Below are positions 49,513-57,002 of a DNA stretch of 64,000 bases, piece by piece (the first letter of the stretch is position 1; each line of letters opens with the position of its first letter). The DNA lies in the IMG/VR virus record IMGVR_UViG_3300034105_002437, positions 47,220 to 111,219 of that record; one strand, given 5' to 3'. The notes beneath the pieces are model-generated. The model ran no database searches. It was not told where the DNA came from and was given only the letters and a program-made list of their open reading frames with translations. The position numbers and the translations under genes were made by a program. Origin of the DNA: a virus.

Positions 49513-49560
49513 ATTATACCAGATTTGGTGAAAATGGCAACCGTAAACTTTTGTATTCCA
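49513..49560 (-). promoter_or_regulatory. Leftward TTGCCA promoter with upstream box
   Basis: Minus strand: GGAATACAAAAGTTTACGG, TTGCCA (49535-49540), 16-bp spacer, TATAAT (49513-49518). The leader then has CAAACAAACAAAGGA. Confidence 0.8.
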
Positions 49561-49573
49561 GTTGCCTGTAGTG

Positions 49574-49855
49574 TTATTCTACTTGGTCCAGATGAGCAGC
49601 AGAGTCCAAATAATCGGAGTCTGTAGTACTTTTGGTTTCAAGCATTTCGGACAGGATGTATTTGGCAATATTCATGAGCTTGCGGGACTGGTCAAGCGCC
49701 TGTGCATGGTTGAAGGACTGGAGCTCTTGAGCATCGGAGAGGATGCCCATGATAACCATTTCAATCCCGCTGAAGCGTGCCGTGACGCTGTGGATATACT
49801 GCTCATGGATATCTGCTTCGGTGATCCCGTAGCACTGCTTTTCGAATTCGGTCAT
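49574..49855 (-). CDS. Hypothetical protein of the GC-rich island
   Basis: 93 residues, MTEFEKQCYGITEADIHEQY, helical, no motif recognised. CAAACAAACAAAGGA leader and its own TTGCCA promoter. Confidence 0.6.
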   Translation of the reverse strand: MTEFEKQCYGITEADIHEQYIHSVTARFSGIEMVIMGILSDAQELQSFNHAQALDQSRKLMNIAKYILSEMLETKSTTDSDYLDSAAHLDQVE

Positions 49856-49885
49856 TTTATGTCCTTTGTTTGTTTGTATGAATGA

Positions 49886-49935
49886 ATTATAGGGGATCCT
49901 GCAGGTTTTGGCAACCTGAGAACTTTAGTATTCCA
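49886..49935 (-). promoter_or_regulatory. Leftward TTGCCA promoter with upstream box
   Basis: Minus strand: GGAATACTAAAGTTCTCAGG, TTGCCA (49909-49914), 17-bp spacer, TATAAT (49886-49891). Confidence 0.8.
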
Positions 49936-49948
49936 GTGGCCTGTGTGG

Positions 49949-50161
49949 TTAATAGGACTGGTGGGAATGGCCCAGGCGGTACACTACGGTACCGGCAGGC
50001 AGTCCGCCTTCGTCATTCTCCATGGTGTACGCCTCAGGGAGGCACACGGACGCCAGCTCACCATAGCAATAATAGCCGGATTCGGTTACTACCAAGCGAG
50101 CATCGGCGGGGAGGCGGGACAATGCAGCGATCATATCTGCTACGGTTATATTGGTTTCCAT
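49949..50161 (-). CDS. Hypothetical protein of the GC-rich island
   Basis: 70 residues. ITVADMIAALSRLPADARLV followed by a Tyr-rich loop and a GTVVYRL strand; a small alpha-beta fold I know from phage hypothetical proteins. AAAGGAAAG ribosome-binding site. Confidence 0.6.
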   Translation of the reverse strand: METNITVADMIAALSRLPADARLVVTESGYYCYGELASVCLPEAYTMENDEGGLPAGTVVYRLGHSHQSY

Positions 50162-50193
50162 ATCTTCTTTCCTTTGCGTTTTTCAATGGTTGT

Positions 50194-50240
50194 ATTATGA
50201 CACATCCAAGGGGATTGGCAACCTGAGAACTTTAGTACTC
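50194..50240 (-). promoter_or_regulatory. Leftward TTGCCA promoter with upstream box
   Basis: Minus strand: GGAGTACTAAAGTTCTCAGG, TTGCCA (50216-50221), 16-bp spacer, CATAAT (50194-50199). Faces away from the rightward promoter at 50272. Confidence 0.8.
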
Positions 50241-50255
50241 CATTGGGGCAACTGA

Positions 50256-50299
50256 GAACCTTTGCGCTATATTGCCAGACCGGCTGGTACCTGTATAAT
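50256..50299 (+). promoter_or_regulatory. Rightward TTGCCA promoter with upstream box
   Basis: GAGAACCTTTGCGCTATA, TTGCCA (50272-50277), 16-bp spacer, TATAAT (50294-50299). The next 90 bases before a second promoter hold no gene; a short RNA may arise. Confidence 0.75.
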
Positions 50300-50375
50300 G
50301 GACCCTATTCGAAAGCAGACTGGGGTGGACGCTGGGGCTGCGTGTTGAAAACGGAAGTACTATAGCAACCCAATG

Positions 50376-50421
50376 GAGAACTTTTGTACTATATTGCCAA
50401 ACCCAGGGAAACCTGTATAAT
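50376..50421 (+). promoter_or_regulatory. Rightward TTGCCA promoter with upstream box
   Basis: GAGAACTTTTGTACTATA, TTGCCA (50393-50398), 17-bp spacer, TATAAT (50416-50421). Drives the gene at 50450. Confidence 0.8.
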
Positions 50422-50449
50422 CCACACATATTGTAAACAGGAGTATTAC

Positions 50450-50641
50450 ATGGGAAAAATGTCAGACATTAGTATTCAATTAGAGGAATTCAGAGACCTT
50501 TTGTATTCAAGGGGTCTCGGCGACCCAATGGTGCAGTCGGAAATGAAAACTATTTCATTACTGGGGTTCCGTGATGAAATCGAATGTATTATTTTTGAAT
50601 TCGAAACAGCAGTATTCAACGGGGATTTAGAGAACTTTTGA
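50450..50641 (+). CDS. Small hypothetical early protein
   Basis: 63 residues from ATG 50450 after GGAG. MGKMSDISIQLEEFRDLLYS, helical and acidic. No motif. First gene right of the divergent promoter zone. Confidence 0.6.
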   Translation: MGKMSDISIQLEEFRDLLYSRGLGDPMVQSEMKTISLLGFRDEIECIIFEFETAVFNGDLENF

Positions 50642-50858
50642 GTTACCACTGAGAATGCTTTGTAATGCTTTATGATGACCAAAGTCTAAGTCACAAAGGT
50701 GACACTATGGGCCCGACAGGTAATGCGTTGGTACTACAAAATTGCACTTTATTGCACTTTATGACACTTTTGCATTATTTCACACAGCATCTTAGTACTT
50801 TTTCAGTACACCAGGTCTTGGTGTAACACGGTAGTACTCATTAACATGGAACTCGGAG

Positions 50859-50921
50859 TTATCCACAGCATACCCACAATCCCTGCGATTTGTACACATT
50901 TTATCCACAGAGTTATCCACA
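50859..50921 (+). repeat. Cluster of three perfect DnaA boxes
   Basis: Three copies of TTATCCACA, the strong DnaA site of bacteria, in 63 bp, all on the plus strand. The chance of three exact 9-mers so close is very low in random sequence of this size. Confidence 0.85.
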
Positions 50922-50961
50922 GCATTATAATGAGAACTTTAGTACTCCAGTGGCCTATATG

Positions 50962-51006
50962 AGAACTTTTCTCTTATATTGCCATTCTCTGGATTTTTGA
51001 TATAAT
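50962..51006 (+). promoter_or_regulatory. Rightward TTGCCA promoter
   Basis: GAGAACTTTTCTCTTATA, TTGCCA (50979-50984), 16-bp spacer, TATAAT (51001-51006). The leader ACAAACAAACAAAAG resembles those of the minus-strand island. Confidence 0.78.
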
Positions 51007-51038
51007 GATATCTTACAAACAAACAAAAGATTGAAAAA

Positions 51039-51233
51039 ATGAAACAATTTGAATTAATTTTTGACGGTGTAAGTATTGAGTATACAGGCTATTTCAAAAA
51101 TGAGAAGGAATGTATTACATATACGAAGAAACGTTACAAAAATGGCGGAGAAGGTATACTAATTCATGCAGTTTACCCTGTACTGGAAAATGTGTACTAT
51201 TGTGTTAAAACTGGAAAAGTAGTATCAAAATGA
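51039..51233 (+). CDS. Hypothetical protein
   Basis: 64 residues, MKQFELIFDGVSIEYTGYFK, beta-rich at first. No family. ATGA overlap with the next gene. Confidence 0.6.
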   Translation: MKQFELIFDGVSIEYTGYFKNEKECITYTKKRYKNGGEGILIHAVYPVLENVYYCVKTGKVVSK

Positions 51234-51388
51234 CAAAAAGTGAAACTATAGCACTCATTATCGAGCATATTGTAATGCAAGGGTATTCAGATGCAGATAA
51301 ATTTGTGAACTATGTTACTACAATTCTCCCTATGATGAGTACTTCTGACTTACTGGCCGAATTGAATACTTTAGAACTGGAAATCTGA
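51230..51388 (+). CDS. 52-residue hypothetical protein
   Basis: MTKSETIALIIEHIVMQGYS, two predicted helices. Translationally coupled to the preceding gene; the next ATG follows after two bases. Confidence 0.55.
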   Translation: MTKSETIALIIEHIVMQGYSDADKFVNYVTTILPMMSTSDLLAELNTLELEI

Positions 51389-51390
51389 AA

Positions 51391-51666
51391 ATGAATACTA
51401 TTCACTTCAATAAAAAGTATGAATTAAGACCAAATTACTATGTAATACCTTTTTCTTGCTCTGACTTGAATCTTGTTAATACTGAGGTATTACATCGTGA
51501 CCGGTCAGAAGCTGAACAAAAAGTATTAGATAATATTCGGTATCGTATTACTTTGGCATTACTGGAAAACGGTTTTGAAATGGAATCTGTGAACTTTAGT
51601 TCTATGTCAATTTCTGCAAAGAAAATTGAAACTTACATACTAAAGTACTCCAGTCAGGTAATGTAA
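51391..51666 (+). CDS. Hypothetical protein
   Basis: 91 residues, MNTIHFNKKYELRPNYYVIP, no motif. Its last codons contain an ACTAAAGTACTCCAGTCAGG copy of the promoter box. Confidence 0.58.
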   Translation: MNTIHFNKKYELRPNYYVIPFSCSDLNLVNTEVLHRDRSEAEQKVLDNIRYRITLALLENGFEMESVNFSSMSISAKKIETYILKYSSQVM

Positions 51667-51710
51667 TACTAAGGTGTTAGGTTGCCAAGTCAGGTAAACT
51701 GTGGTATAAT
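51664..51710 (+). promoter_or_regulatory. Rightward TTGCCA promoter with upstream box
   Basis: AATACTAAGGTGTTAGG, TTGCCA (51682-51687), 17-bp spacer, TATAAT (51705-51710). Confidence 0.78.
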
Positions 51711-51740
51711 TGTTTTTTAAATGCGAGAGGTAAAGAAAAA

Positions 51741-51998
51741 ATGCAAAATTCTAAACGTGATGATATTTTGGAAATGGTCGATGAAATGTTGGACATGGAC
51801 GGCCCGGTGATGATCGGTTCTTTGGAATTCTCAAAATCCCAGATTCTGAAGCGTCTGGACCCCGTTGCTTATCGTGAGGCTTGCATTGACTTGATTGATT
51901 CCCACATTAGCGACCTTCAGTATGACCTGGAACGCTCAGATGATGAGGAAGAAATCGTTTGGTTGAAAGAGCAAATCGAAGAACTGGAGGATTTCTAA
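51741..51998 (+). CDS. Acidic helical hypothetical protein
   Basis: 85 residues, MQNSKRDDILEMVDEMLDMD at the start and a long acidic helix (LERSDDEEEIVWLKEQIEEL) at the end. Own promoter. No family known. Confidence 0.6.
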   Translation: MQNSKRDDILEMVDEMLDMDGPVMIGSLEFSKSQILKRLDPVAYREACIDLIDSHISDLQYDLERSDDEEEIVWLKEQIEELEDF

Positions 51999-52238
51999 AT
52001 GCATGAATTAATGCAATATTTCTCCCTGTACCAATCCGGTGTAGGTAGGAATTCGATGCTGCATCAGGTGCCCATGCGTCACCTGAATCAGGTAAGACTT
52101 TTGTTTGCAAAGTCAGGTATCAAGGTGAAGGTCCGTTTTCGTGGACCTCGAGCACACAATCGTGGACGTGGTGTCAACACCAGATCATCCACCTGTTTGA
52201 AGAATGATGCCGTGACTTTTGCAGTTTATCGTGATTAA
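51999..52238 (+). CDS. Basic hypothetical protein
   Basis: 79 residues, with VKVRFRGPRAHNRGRGVNTR in the middle, strongly basic. Starts directly after the acidic protein's stop, so the two could act as a pair. Function unknown. Confidence 0.58.
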   Translation: MHELMQYFSLYQSGVGRNSMLHQVPMRHLNQVRLLFAKSGIKVKVRFRGPRAHNRGRGVNTRSSTCLKNDAVTFAVYRD

Positions 52239-52268
52239 TGGTTAGTAGGTACTAATGAGGTGAATATT

Positions 52269-52436
52269 GTGAATGATAAAGTGAAAAAAGAGAAACCAGA
52301 AATGCCGGTGTGCCCGTCTTGCAAAGCAAAGATGCGTCCATCGTATTTCAATGGTTATTATGAGTCCTTTTCCATGTGGAAATGTGATTGTAAGAAAATC
52401 CCAGGTGCCAAGTCGGTTCGTGGTTCATACGCTTAA
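52269..52436 (+). CDS. 55-residue zinc-ribbon protein
   Basis: From GTG 52269 after GAGG. CPSCKAK and KCDCKK give four Cys for one zinc. The rest is basic. Probably nucleic-acid or protein binding. Confidence 0.6.
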   Translation: MNDKVKKEKPEMPVCPSCKAKMRPSYFNGYYESFSMWKCDCKKIPGAKSVRGSYA

Positions 52437-52447
52437 TGAGGTAAAAA

Positions 52448-52669
52448 ATGGGTAGCAAATTGATGCAATTGGCAATCGACCAGATTCGGTCTGATTTGGA
52501 AGTTGGTGATGTAACGGCAATTCAGGTATTGCTGCAAAAACTGGACAAGGATGACTTGTATTATTTCCTGTCTGAGGAAAATCAGGCATTGGCAAATCAT
52601 TTCGAATATGAATATGATGGCCAACCTGATGAATCTCAGGAATGGGAATCATACGATCCTGATTGTTGA
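52448..52669 (+). CDS. Hypothetical protein
   Basis: 73 residues, MGSKLMQLAIDQIRSDLEVG, acidic towards the end. GAGG before ATG. No motif. Confidence 0.6.
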   Translation: MGSKLMQLAIDQIRSDLEVGDVTAIQVLLQKLDKDDLYYFLSEENQALANHFEYEYDGQPDESQEWESYDPDC

Positions 52670-52736
52670 GATAACATTCAGGTGTTGGTTACTTAGTACT
52701 AACTTATTTTTTGGTTTATATTTTAAAGGTGGTTTT

Positions 52737-52916
52737 ATGAAAGATTTGAATTGGTTGTATATGCTGGATGTGCTGAAAGGTGATAAATTCACTAATATTG
52801 GTCTTCAACAAATGGCAGAATTGAATATCGGCGAGGTCACAGGTTCAAAACAATACCTGAAATTGACGGAACGCCTGTATACACCAACCATTATGGAAAA
52901 ATTTGCGATGAAATAA
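52737..52916 (+). CDS. 59-residue hypothetical protein
   Basis: MKDLNWLYMLDVLKGDKFTN from ATG 52737 after AAAGGTGG. The gap before it contains TTAGTACTAA, a perfect palindrome like the promoter box core. Confidence 0.55.
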   Translation: MKDLNWLYMLDVLKGDKFTNIGLQQMAELNIGEVTGSKQYLKLTERLYTPTIMEKFAMK

Positions 52917-52933
52917 TACTTGACCACAGGGAT

Positions 52934-52981
52934 GGAGTACTTTAGTAGTATATTGCCAAAACCCTATGGTTCCTGTATAAT
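52934..52981 (+). promoter_or_regulatory. Rightward TTGCCA promoter with upstream box
   Basis: GGAGTACTTTAGTAGTATA, TTGCCA (52953-52958), 17-bp spacer, TATAAT (52976-52981), with CCTG just before the -10. Confidence 0.82.
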
Positions 52982-53011
52982 GGGTTTCATTGAGTTGATA
53001 AAGGATAGATT

Positions 53012-53227
53012 GTGAAAAAAATTCGTGTGATTGTAAATGGTGTTTGCTTTTATACCAGTAAAAAGGATATAAAGCAAAAGTGCGTTGGTGATTTCGGTTT
53101 GCAAAATGATGCATTGGCATGGGCATTAGATCAAATGGGTACTAACAAAGGAATTGGTACCACTGTTCGGTACTTTGACCATAACATGAAACAAGAAATT
53201 TTTCAAATTCAATTAACAGAGGTATAA
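53012..53227 (+). CDS. Hypothetical protein
   Basis: 71 residues from GTG 53012 after AAGGA. MKKIRVIVNGVCFYTSKKDI, beta-rich. It is followed directly by the next start codon. Confidence 0.6.
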   Translation: MKKIRVIVNGVCFYTSKKDIKQKCVGDFGLQNDALAWALDQMGTNKGIGTTVRYFDHNMKQEIFQIQLTEV

Positions 53228-53749
53228 ATGGAATTTAACACTGATAAACCTACCCGTTCGGCCATGTACTTGGTCGACCGTGGTATGCAAGGCAAGCATT
53301 ATCGATGGTATAATGCAGAGACTGACACCTGGTCGCTCTGTGGTTCAGATATGAACGAAGCCAATGCCAATAAAGATAAACCATCACCCGTTGGTTTCTT
53401 TCCGTGGATTGGTCCTTTGACTGGTCCTAAATTTGATGCAAACAAAGAGGTCGTGATGGTTAGTGAAGACAAACCAAAATCAACAAAGGCGCCTGCTAAG
53501 AAAATGGCACGCCAACGCACCGCAACGCCTGCCAAACTGGTTATTGTGACAGTTGGCAATACCCGTGTCGGTTCGATTGTGAGAGGCACCAAGACATTGC
53601 ATCCTGATGGTGCCGTTTGGTTCCGTGAAGATCGGCAGAAATGGGTTGCTATGATGAATGGCAAACAAGAAGCGGCACGGCCAACACCTGAAGCGTGTTT
53701 GTCGTTTTTGAAGAAAAAATATAATGTCGATGGCATTGTTTTGAAATAA
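53228..53749 (+). CDS. Hypothetical protein with basic linker
   Basis: 173 residues. The N-terminal half has HYRWYNAETDTWSLCG and FFPWIGPL, a Lys/Ala/Thr linker follows, and a C-terminal VWFREDRQKWVAMMNGKQEA block resembles AP2-like DNA-binding strands. The last is only an impression. Co-transcribed with 53012. Confidence 0.5.
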   Translation: MEFNTDKPTRSAMYLVDRGMQGKHYRWYNAETDTWSLCGSDMNEANANKDKPSPVGFFPWIGPLTGPKFDANKEVVMVSEDKPKSTKAPAKKMARQRTATPAKLVIVTVGNTRVGSIVRGTKTLHPDGAVWFREDRQKWVAMMNGKQEAARPTPEACLSFLKKKYNVDGIVLK

Positions 53750-53759
53750 GGAGTAAATG

Positions 53760-54149
53760 ATGGGTTTAGATATGTACGCTTGGCGTGTCAAAGCAGAGGA
53801 CGCCATTGATGATTTTTCGGTCGCTTCTGGCGATGATGGTTCCAATAAAGTTGAAGAACTGTATTATTGGCGTAAACACCACGACCTCCATGGTTGGATG
53901 GAACGCCTGTACCGTGAAAAGGGTGGTACCAAGGAGTCCTTTAATTGCGTGAAAGTGCGATTGACAATGGAAGACCTGCAGCGATTGGCAGTGGATGTAA
54001 CAAAAGGCCGATTGCCTGAAACCACTGGTTTCTTTTTTGGTGATAATCCACCTGACCCAGATTCTGTTGCACAGGATATGGAATTTATTGGCAAGGCAAT
54101 GGCAGTTGTCGCTGTAGGCGATGCCGTTTATTATGATTCATGGTGGTAA
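53760..54149 (+). CDS. MGLDMYA-family hypothetical protein
   Basis: 129 residues from the second ATG (53760), seven bases after GGAG. MGLDMYAWRVK and ELYYWRKHHDLHGWMERLY are typical of a widespread phage/bacterial hypothetical family. Function unknown. Confidence 0.65.
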   Translation: MGLDMYAWRVKAEDAIDDFSVASGDDGSNKVEELYYWRKHHDLHGWMERLYREKGGTKESFNCVKVRLTMEDLQRLAVDVTKGRLPETTGFFFGDNPPDPDSVAQDMEFIGKAMAVVAVGDAVYYDSWW

Positions 54150-54150
54150 T

Positions 54151-54390
54151 ATGACATACGATAGAAAAGTGATGGTTGAGCTGGATTGGGATACTGTTGA
54201 CAAAATTGTGCAAAACGAATTGCGAGGCGTATACGAATCATTAAAGTATGATTTGGAGCGGCGTGCCGAGGGCAAGACATGGGGCATCTTTGCAACGGAT
54301 GAAGCCGAAGATATTGCACAGATTACGGAACACATCTATGCATTGGAATTGATTTTGAAGTATTATGGTGCATGGAGTGAAAGCCAATGA
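54151..54390 (+). CDS. Hypothetical protein
   Basis: 79 residues from ATG 54151. MTYDRKVMVELDWDTVDKIV, helical with a regular acidic/basic pattern. Starts one base after the previous stop, overlaps the next by four. Confidence 0.58.
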   Translation: MTYDRKVMVELDWDTVDKIVQNELRGVYESLKYDLERRAEGKTWGIFATDEAEDIAQITEHIYALELILKYYGAWSESQ

Positions 54391-54638
54391 AAACGAATGA
54401 AATTAAAAAAGGCATGAGAATCCTTCTAACCAACGGATGGGAAGGAACCATGAAAGACAACGGCCGTGGAGTTACCCGAATTGCTGAAATTGAGGGATTC
54501 TACACGGAGACAGGATCGGTGTATTCGTTTGATATTGCATCCGCACAACCGAACAATGATGGCGTTTGGCACAAAATCGAATACACGGAAAAAGAGTTGA
54601 AAACTCAGGCAATGAATGCCGCCATTTTCGGAGGATGA
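54387..54638 (+). CDS. Conserved hypothetical (MKTNEIKKG type)
   Basis: 83 residues. MKTNEIKKGMRILLTNGWEG and a GFYTETGSVYSFDI strand: small beta-barrel pattern found in other phages. ATGA coupled. Confidence 0.62.
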   Translation: MKTNEIKKGMRILLTNGWEGTMKDNGRGVTRIAEIEGFYTETGSVYSFDIASAQPNNDGVWHKIEYTEKELKTQAMNAAIFGG

Positions 54639-54639
54639 A

Positions 54640-54843
54640 ATGTACGAATTAGAACTTTCTTACTCACAAGATTTTGCGATTGATTCTGCCCTCCGTTTCC
54701 TGTGCGGTCAACCCTGGAGTGTATCCAACGATATCCAGAACGTTTCCAGTGCGTCTGGACTTGATCCTGACCTCATGGAACTGGCGGTGGCCGTTCTATT
54801 TCCGTCTGCCGTGGTCCATGTAGCGACAGGGAAATCGGTTTGA
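54640..54843 (+). CDS. Hypothetical protein
   Basis: 67 residues from ATG 54640 after GGAGG. MYELELSYSQDFAIDSALRF, no motif. Confidence 0.58.
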   Translation: MYELELSYSQDFAIDSALRFLCGQPWSVSNDIQNVSSASGLDPDLMELAVAVLFPSAVVHVATGKSV

Positions 54844-55001
54844 TTATCACTTTGACAGATGAAGAAAACAAGGAAATCCGCATGGCGGCGGCCTTGAACA
54901 CCAAACCAATTCCTGGGAAAAGCATGGGAGAGTGTTTTCAAATAACCTTGATAAACTTGGTCCTTGACAAAATAAGGGAAAAAAACAAAATCAAACAGTA
55001 A
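54840..55001 (+). CDS. 53-residue protein, TTG start
   Basis: From TTG 54840 overlapping the previous stop (TTGA). MIITLTDEENKEIRMAAALN then ITLINLVLDKIREK. Size and helix pattern suggest a small regulator, but the start codon is weak. Confidence 0.42.
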   Translation: MIITLTDEENKEIRMAAALNTKPIPGKSMGECFQITLINLVLDKIREKNKIKQ

Positions 55002-55018
55002 TACTTGACCGGATGGCT

Positions 55019-55065
55019 TGAGTACTTTCGTTGTATATTGCCATCCTCACCAGGACCTGTAGAAT
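55019..55065 (+). promoter_or_regulatory. Rightward TTGCCA promoter with upstream box
   Basis: GAGTACTTTCGTTGTATA, TTGCCA (55038-55043), 16-bp spacer, TAGAAT (55060-55065). Confidence 0.75.
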
Positions 55066-55094
55066 ACGTAGTATTGATTGATTAGGAGTAACTG

Positions 55095-55973
55095 ATGAGC
55101 GAGATTAAATTTGTGAATGGTAAGTATGTTGCCACCGTCAACGGCAAGACCGTCAAGCGTAGCAAGCGTGAGCACCTTGAATATGTGATCCGCAAGGCGA
55201 CCAAAGAGTCCGTGGACTCCGCACCTGTGCAGGAGTCCCGGTTCAGTATCAATGAGCGTTTCGGCTTTGTGTCTGATATGGTTGCAATGCTCGCTTCAGG
55301 TGCTCAGGCATCCGTTGTTGTGACAGGTCCTGGCGGTCTTGGTAAGTCCTTCACTGTATCGCAAACCTTGACAGCTCTTGGCTTCAAGGATGTGTCAGTG
55401 CTTGAAGATTTTGCAGTAGGTACTGTCCTAAAGACTGCCAAGACCTTCCGTGTTATCAAAGGTTACTCCACACCAAAAGGTTTGTACCGCACGCTGTACG
55501 AAAACAAAGATGGCGTTATTGTGTTCGATGATTGTGATTCAGTGCTCAAAGATGCGGTTTCATTGAACCTGCTCAAAGGTGCGCTTGATTCATATTCACG
55601 CCGCATCATCTCATGGCGTGCTGATATCAAAGATGAAGATTTGCCAACATCCTTTGAATTCAAAGGTCGAGTGATTTTCATCTCCAACCTGGCATCATCC
55701 AATATTGACCAGGCTATTATCACCCGCTCGATGGCCGTGGACTTGTCCATGACCAACAAGCAGAAAATCGAGCGTATGCAGCACTTGTTGACTTCAGGTG
55801 AGTTTATGCCTGAGTTTGACAAGACCATCAAGGCTGACGCCATGGGTTTGATTGAACGCCTGCAAGATTCAGTTAAAGAGTTGTCGCTCCGTACCTTGAT
55901 TCAGGTAACAAAGATTCGCCAAGGCGCAGGTAAAAACTGGGCTAATTTGGCAGAGTACACCATTTGCGGTTGA
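55095..55973 (+). CDS. AAA+ ATPase
   Basis: 292 residues. Walker A GPGGLGKS (78-85), Walker B VIVFDDCDSV (141-150), sensor-1-like FISNLASSN, and an Arg in IITRSMAVD that may be the arginine finger. The N-terminal 50 residues are basic. More GC-rich than neighbours. Partner unknown; possibly works with the rII or vWA proteins. First gene of a long operon. Confidence 0.8.
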   Translation: MSEIKFVNGKYVATVNGKTVKRSKREHLEYVIRKATKESVDSAPVQESRFSINERFGFVSDMVAMLASGAQASVVVTGPGGLGKSFTVSQTLTALGFKDVSVLEDFAVGTVLKTAKTFRVIKGYSTPKGLYRTLYENKDGVIVFDDCDSVLKDAVSLNLLKGALDSYSRRIISWRADIKDEDLPTSFEFKGRVIFISNLASSNIDQAIITRSMAVDLSMTNKQKIERMQHLLTSGEFMPEFDKTIKADAMGLIERLQDSVKELSLRTLIQVTKIRQGAGKNWANLAEYTICG

Positions 55974-55984
55974 TGAGGTAAAAT

Positions 55985-56203
55985 ATGGATATACGAATTG
56001 AAGAACTTTACAATCAGTCCGTTCTATACACAATGAACAATTGTGGTCGTAGAGGCCAAGCTTCCTCTAATATGATGTGTGCAGAAAAATTTGCTGAGTT
56101 GATTATTTTAAAATGTGTTGACATATGCGAAGAATATGGTGAAATTGGTAGCGGTGAAACTTTAGCTGCTGAAATTTTAATATATTTTGGAGACGAAGAA
56201 TGA
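55985..56203 (+). CDS. Hypothetical protein, distant MNERIKEL relative
   Basis: 72 residues. MDIRIEELYNQS at the start and KFAELIILKCVDICEEYGE in the middle match the same plan as 47481. ATGA overlap with the next gene. Confidence 0.55.
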   Translation: MDIRIEELYNQSVLYTMNNCGRRGQASSNMMCAEKFAELIILKCVDICEEYGEIGSGETLAAEILIYFGDEE

Positions 56204-56556
56204 AGATAGTAATAAACGATAGTTTTGGTGGTTTCGGTTTATCTGATGCCGCTTTTGAGATATTCCTTGAACGTAAAGGTATATTATGGGAAAAGCGTCA
56301 CCGTGAAGATTATGATTGGTGTGAGTATTACCATGCCGGCCATTTGGGTGATGATGAATACTATTTGTATTCACGGACAATGACTGAGGATCGGTCTGAT
56401 CCTGATTTGGTTGCCATTGTGGAGGAATTGGGTACAAAGGCCAATGGTTTTTGTGCTGACTTGAAAGTGGTAGAAATACCTGATGGTGTGAAATGGCACA
56501 TAAGTGAATATGATGGGCTTGAGCACATTGCTGAAAACCATAGAACTTGGAGATAA
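56200..56556 (+). CDS. Widespread hypothetical protein (FGGFGLS type)
   Basis: 118 residues. IVINDSFGGFGLSDAAFEIF ... LVAIVEELGTKANGFCADLK ... EIPDGVKWHISEYDG-EHIAE: a family seen in many phages and bacteria with no assigned function. Confidence 0.7.
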   Translation: MKIVINDSFGGFGLSDAAFEIFLERKGILWEKRHREDYDWCEYYHAGHLGDDEYYLYSRTMTEDRSDPDLVAIVEELGTKANGFCADLKVVEIPDGVKWHISEYDGLEHIAENHRTWR

Positions 56557-56557
56557 A

Positions 56558-56854
56558 ATGGAATTAGGAGTTTGTCCGACTTGTAATGGCTCAGGGCATA
56601 TGCCTTGTCCAGACCATTTGAGGCGTTATGGTAAAGATTACAATTGGTATGGTTACCGTGCTGAAGATGATACGGTGGACTGTACCAATTGTGGTGGTCA
56701 ATATATGATGGGTCGACCAACAGGTCAGGTTAAATTGAGACCTGATGGTACACCTTGTGTTCACCTTTACAATTCGCAGAGTGCGGGTCATTGTTACACT
56801 AAGTACACCTGTGCCCATTGTGGTGATGTTCATAATATAGATTCGGGTGATTAA
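56558..56854 (+). CDS. Zinc-finger protein (DnaJ-like CxxCxGxG)
   Basis: 98 residues from ATG 56558. CPTCNGSGHMPC resembles the DnaJ zinc motif; DCTNCGG and CAHCGD add further CxxC pairs. Likely two zinc sites. Could bind unfolded protein or nucleic acid. Confidence 0.65.
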   Translation: MELGVCPTCNGSGHMPCPDHLRRYGKDYNWYGYRAEDDTVDCTNCGGQYMMGRPTGQVKLRPDGTPCVHLYNSQSAGHCYTKYTCAHCGDVHNIDSGD

Positions 56855-56855
56855 T

Positions 56856-57002
56856 ATGAATGAAGAACTTAAAAAATTGGTGATTGAGGTGGGTGCGCCT
56901 GTTGAAATGTTGGACGAATTATGGTTCAATGTATTCTGTCAGAAATTTGCTGACCGTCTAATCAAAGAAGTTGAAGACCTTTATGGTGATTGGAAAGAAT
57001 AA
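56856..57002 (+). CDS. 48-residue MNERIKEL-family protein
   Basis: MNEELKKLVIEVG and KFADRLIKEVEDLYGDWKE, a shortened member of the paralogue family. TAATG overlap with the next gene. Confidence 0.55.
   Translation: MNEELKKLVIEVGAPVEMLDELWFNVFCQKFADRLIKEVEDLYGDWKE

Larger units (their letters stand above)
50642..51038 (+). other. 397-bp gene-free region with DnaA boxes, iteron-like repeats and a promoter
   Basis: No start-led gene. It holds TTGCACTTTA repeats near 50740-50765, three perfect TTATCCACA boxes (50859-50867, 50901-50909, 50913-50921) and a related TTGTACACA. The promoter box GAGAACTTTAGTACTCC near 50935 is a reversed copy, and a TTGCCA promoter lies at 50979-51006. Candidate replication origin or DnaA-responsive control region. 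Confidence 0.6.

Noticed and set aside
50299-50350. 16-codon ORF beginning in the -10 box of the promoter at 50272
   Set aside because: The ATG is part of or before the transcription start and there is no ribosome-binding site.
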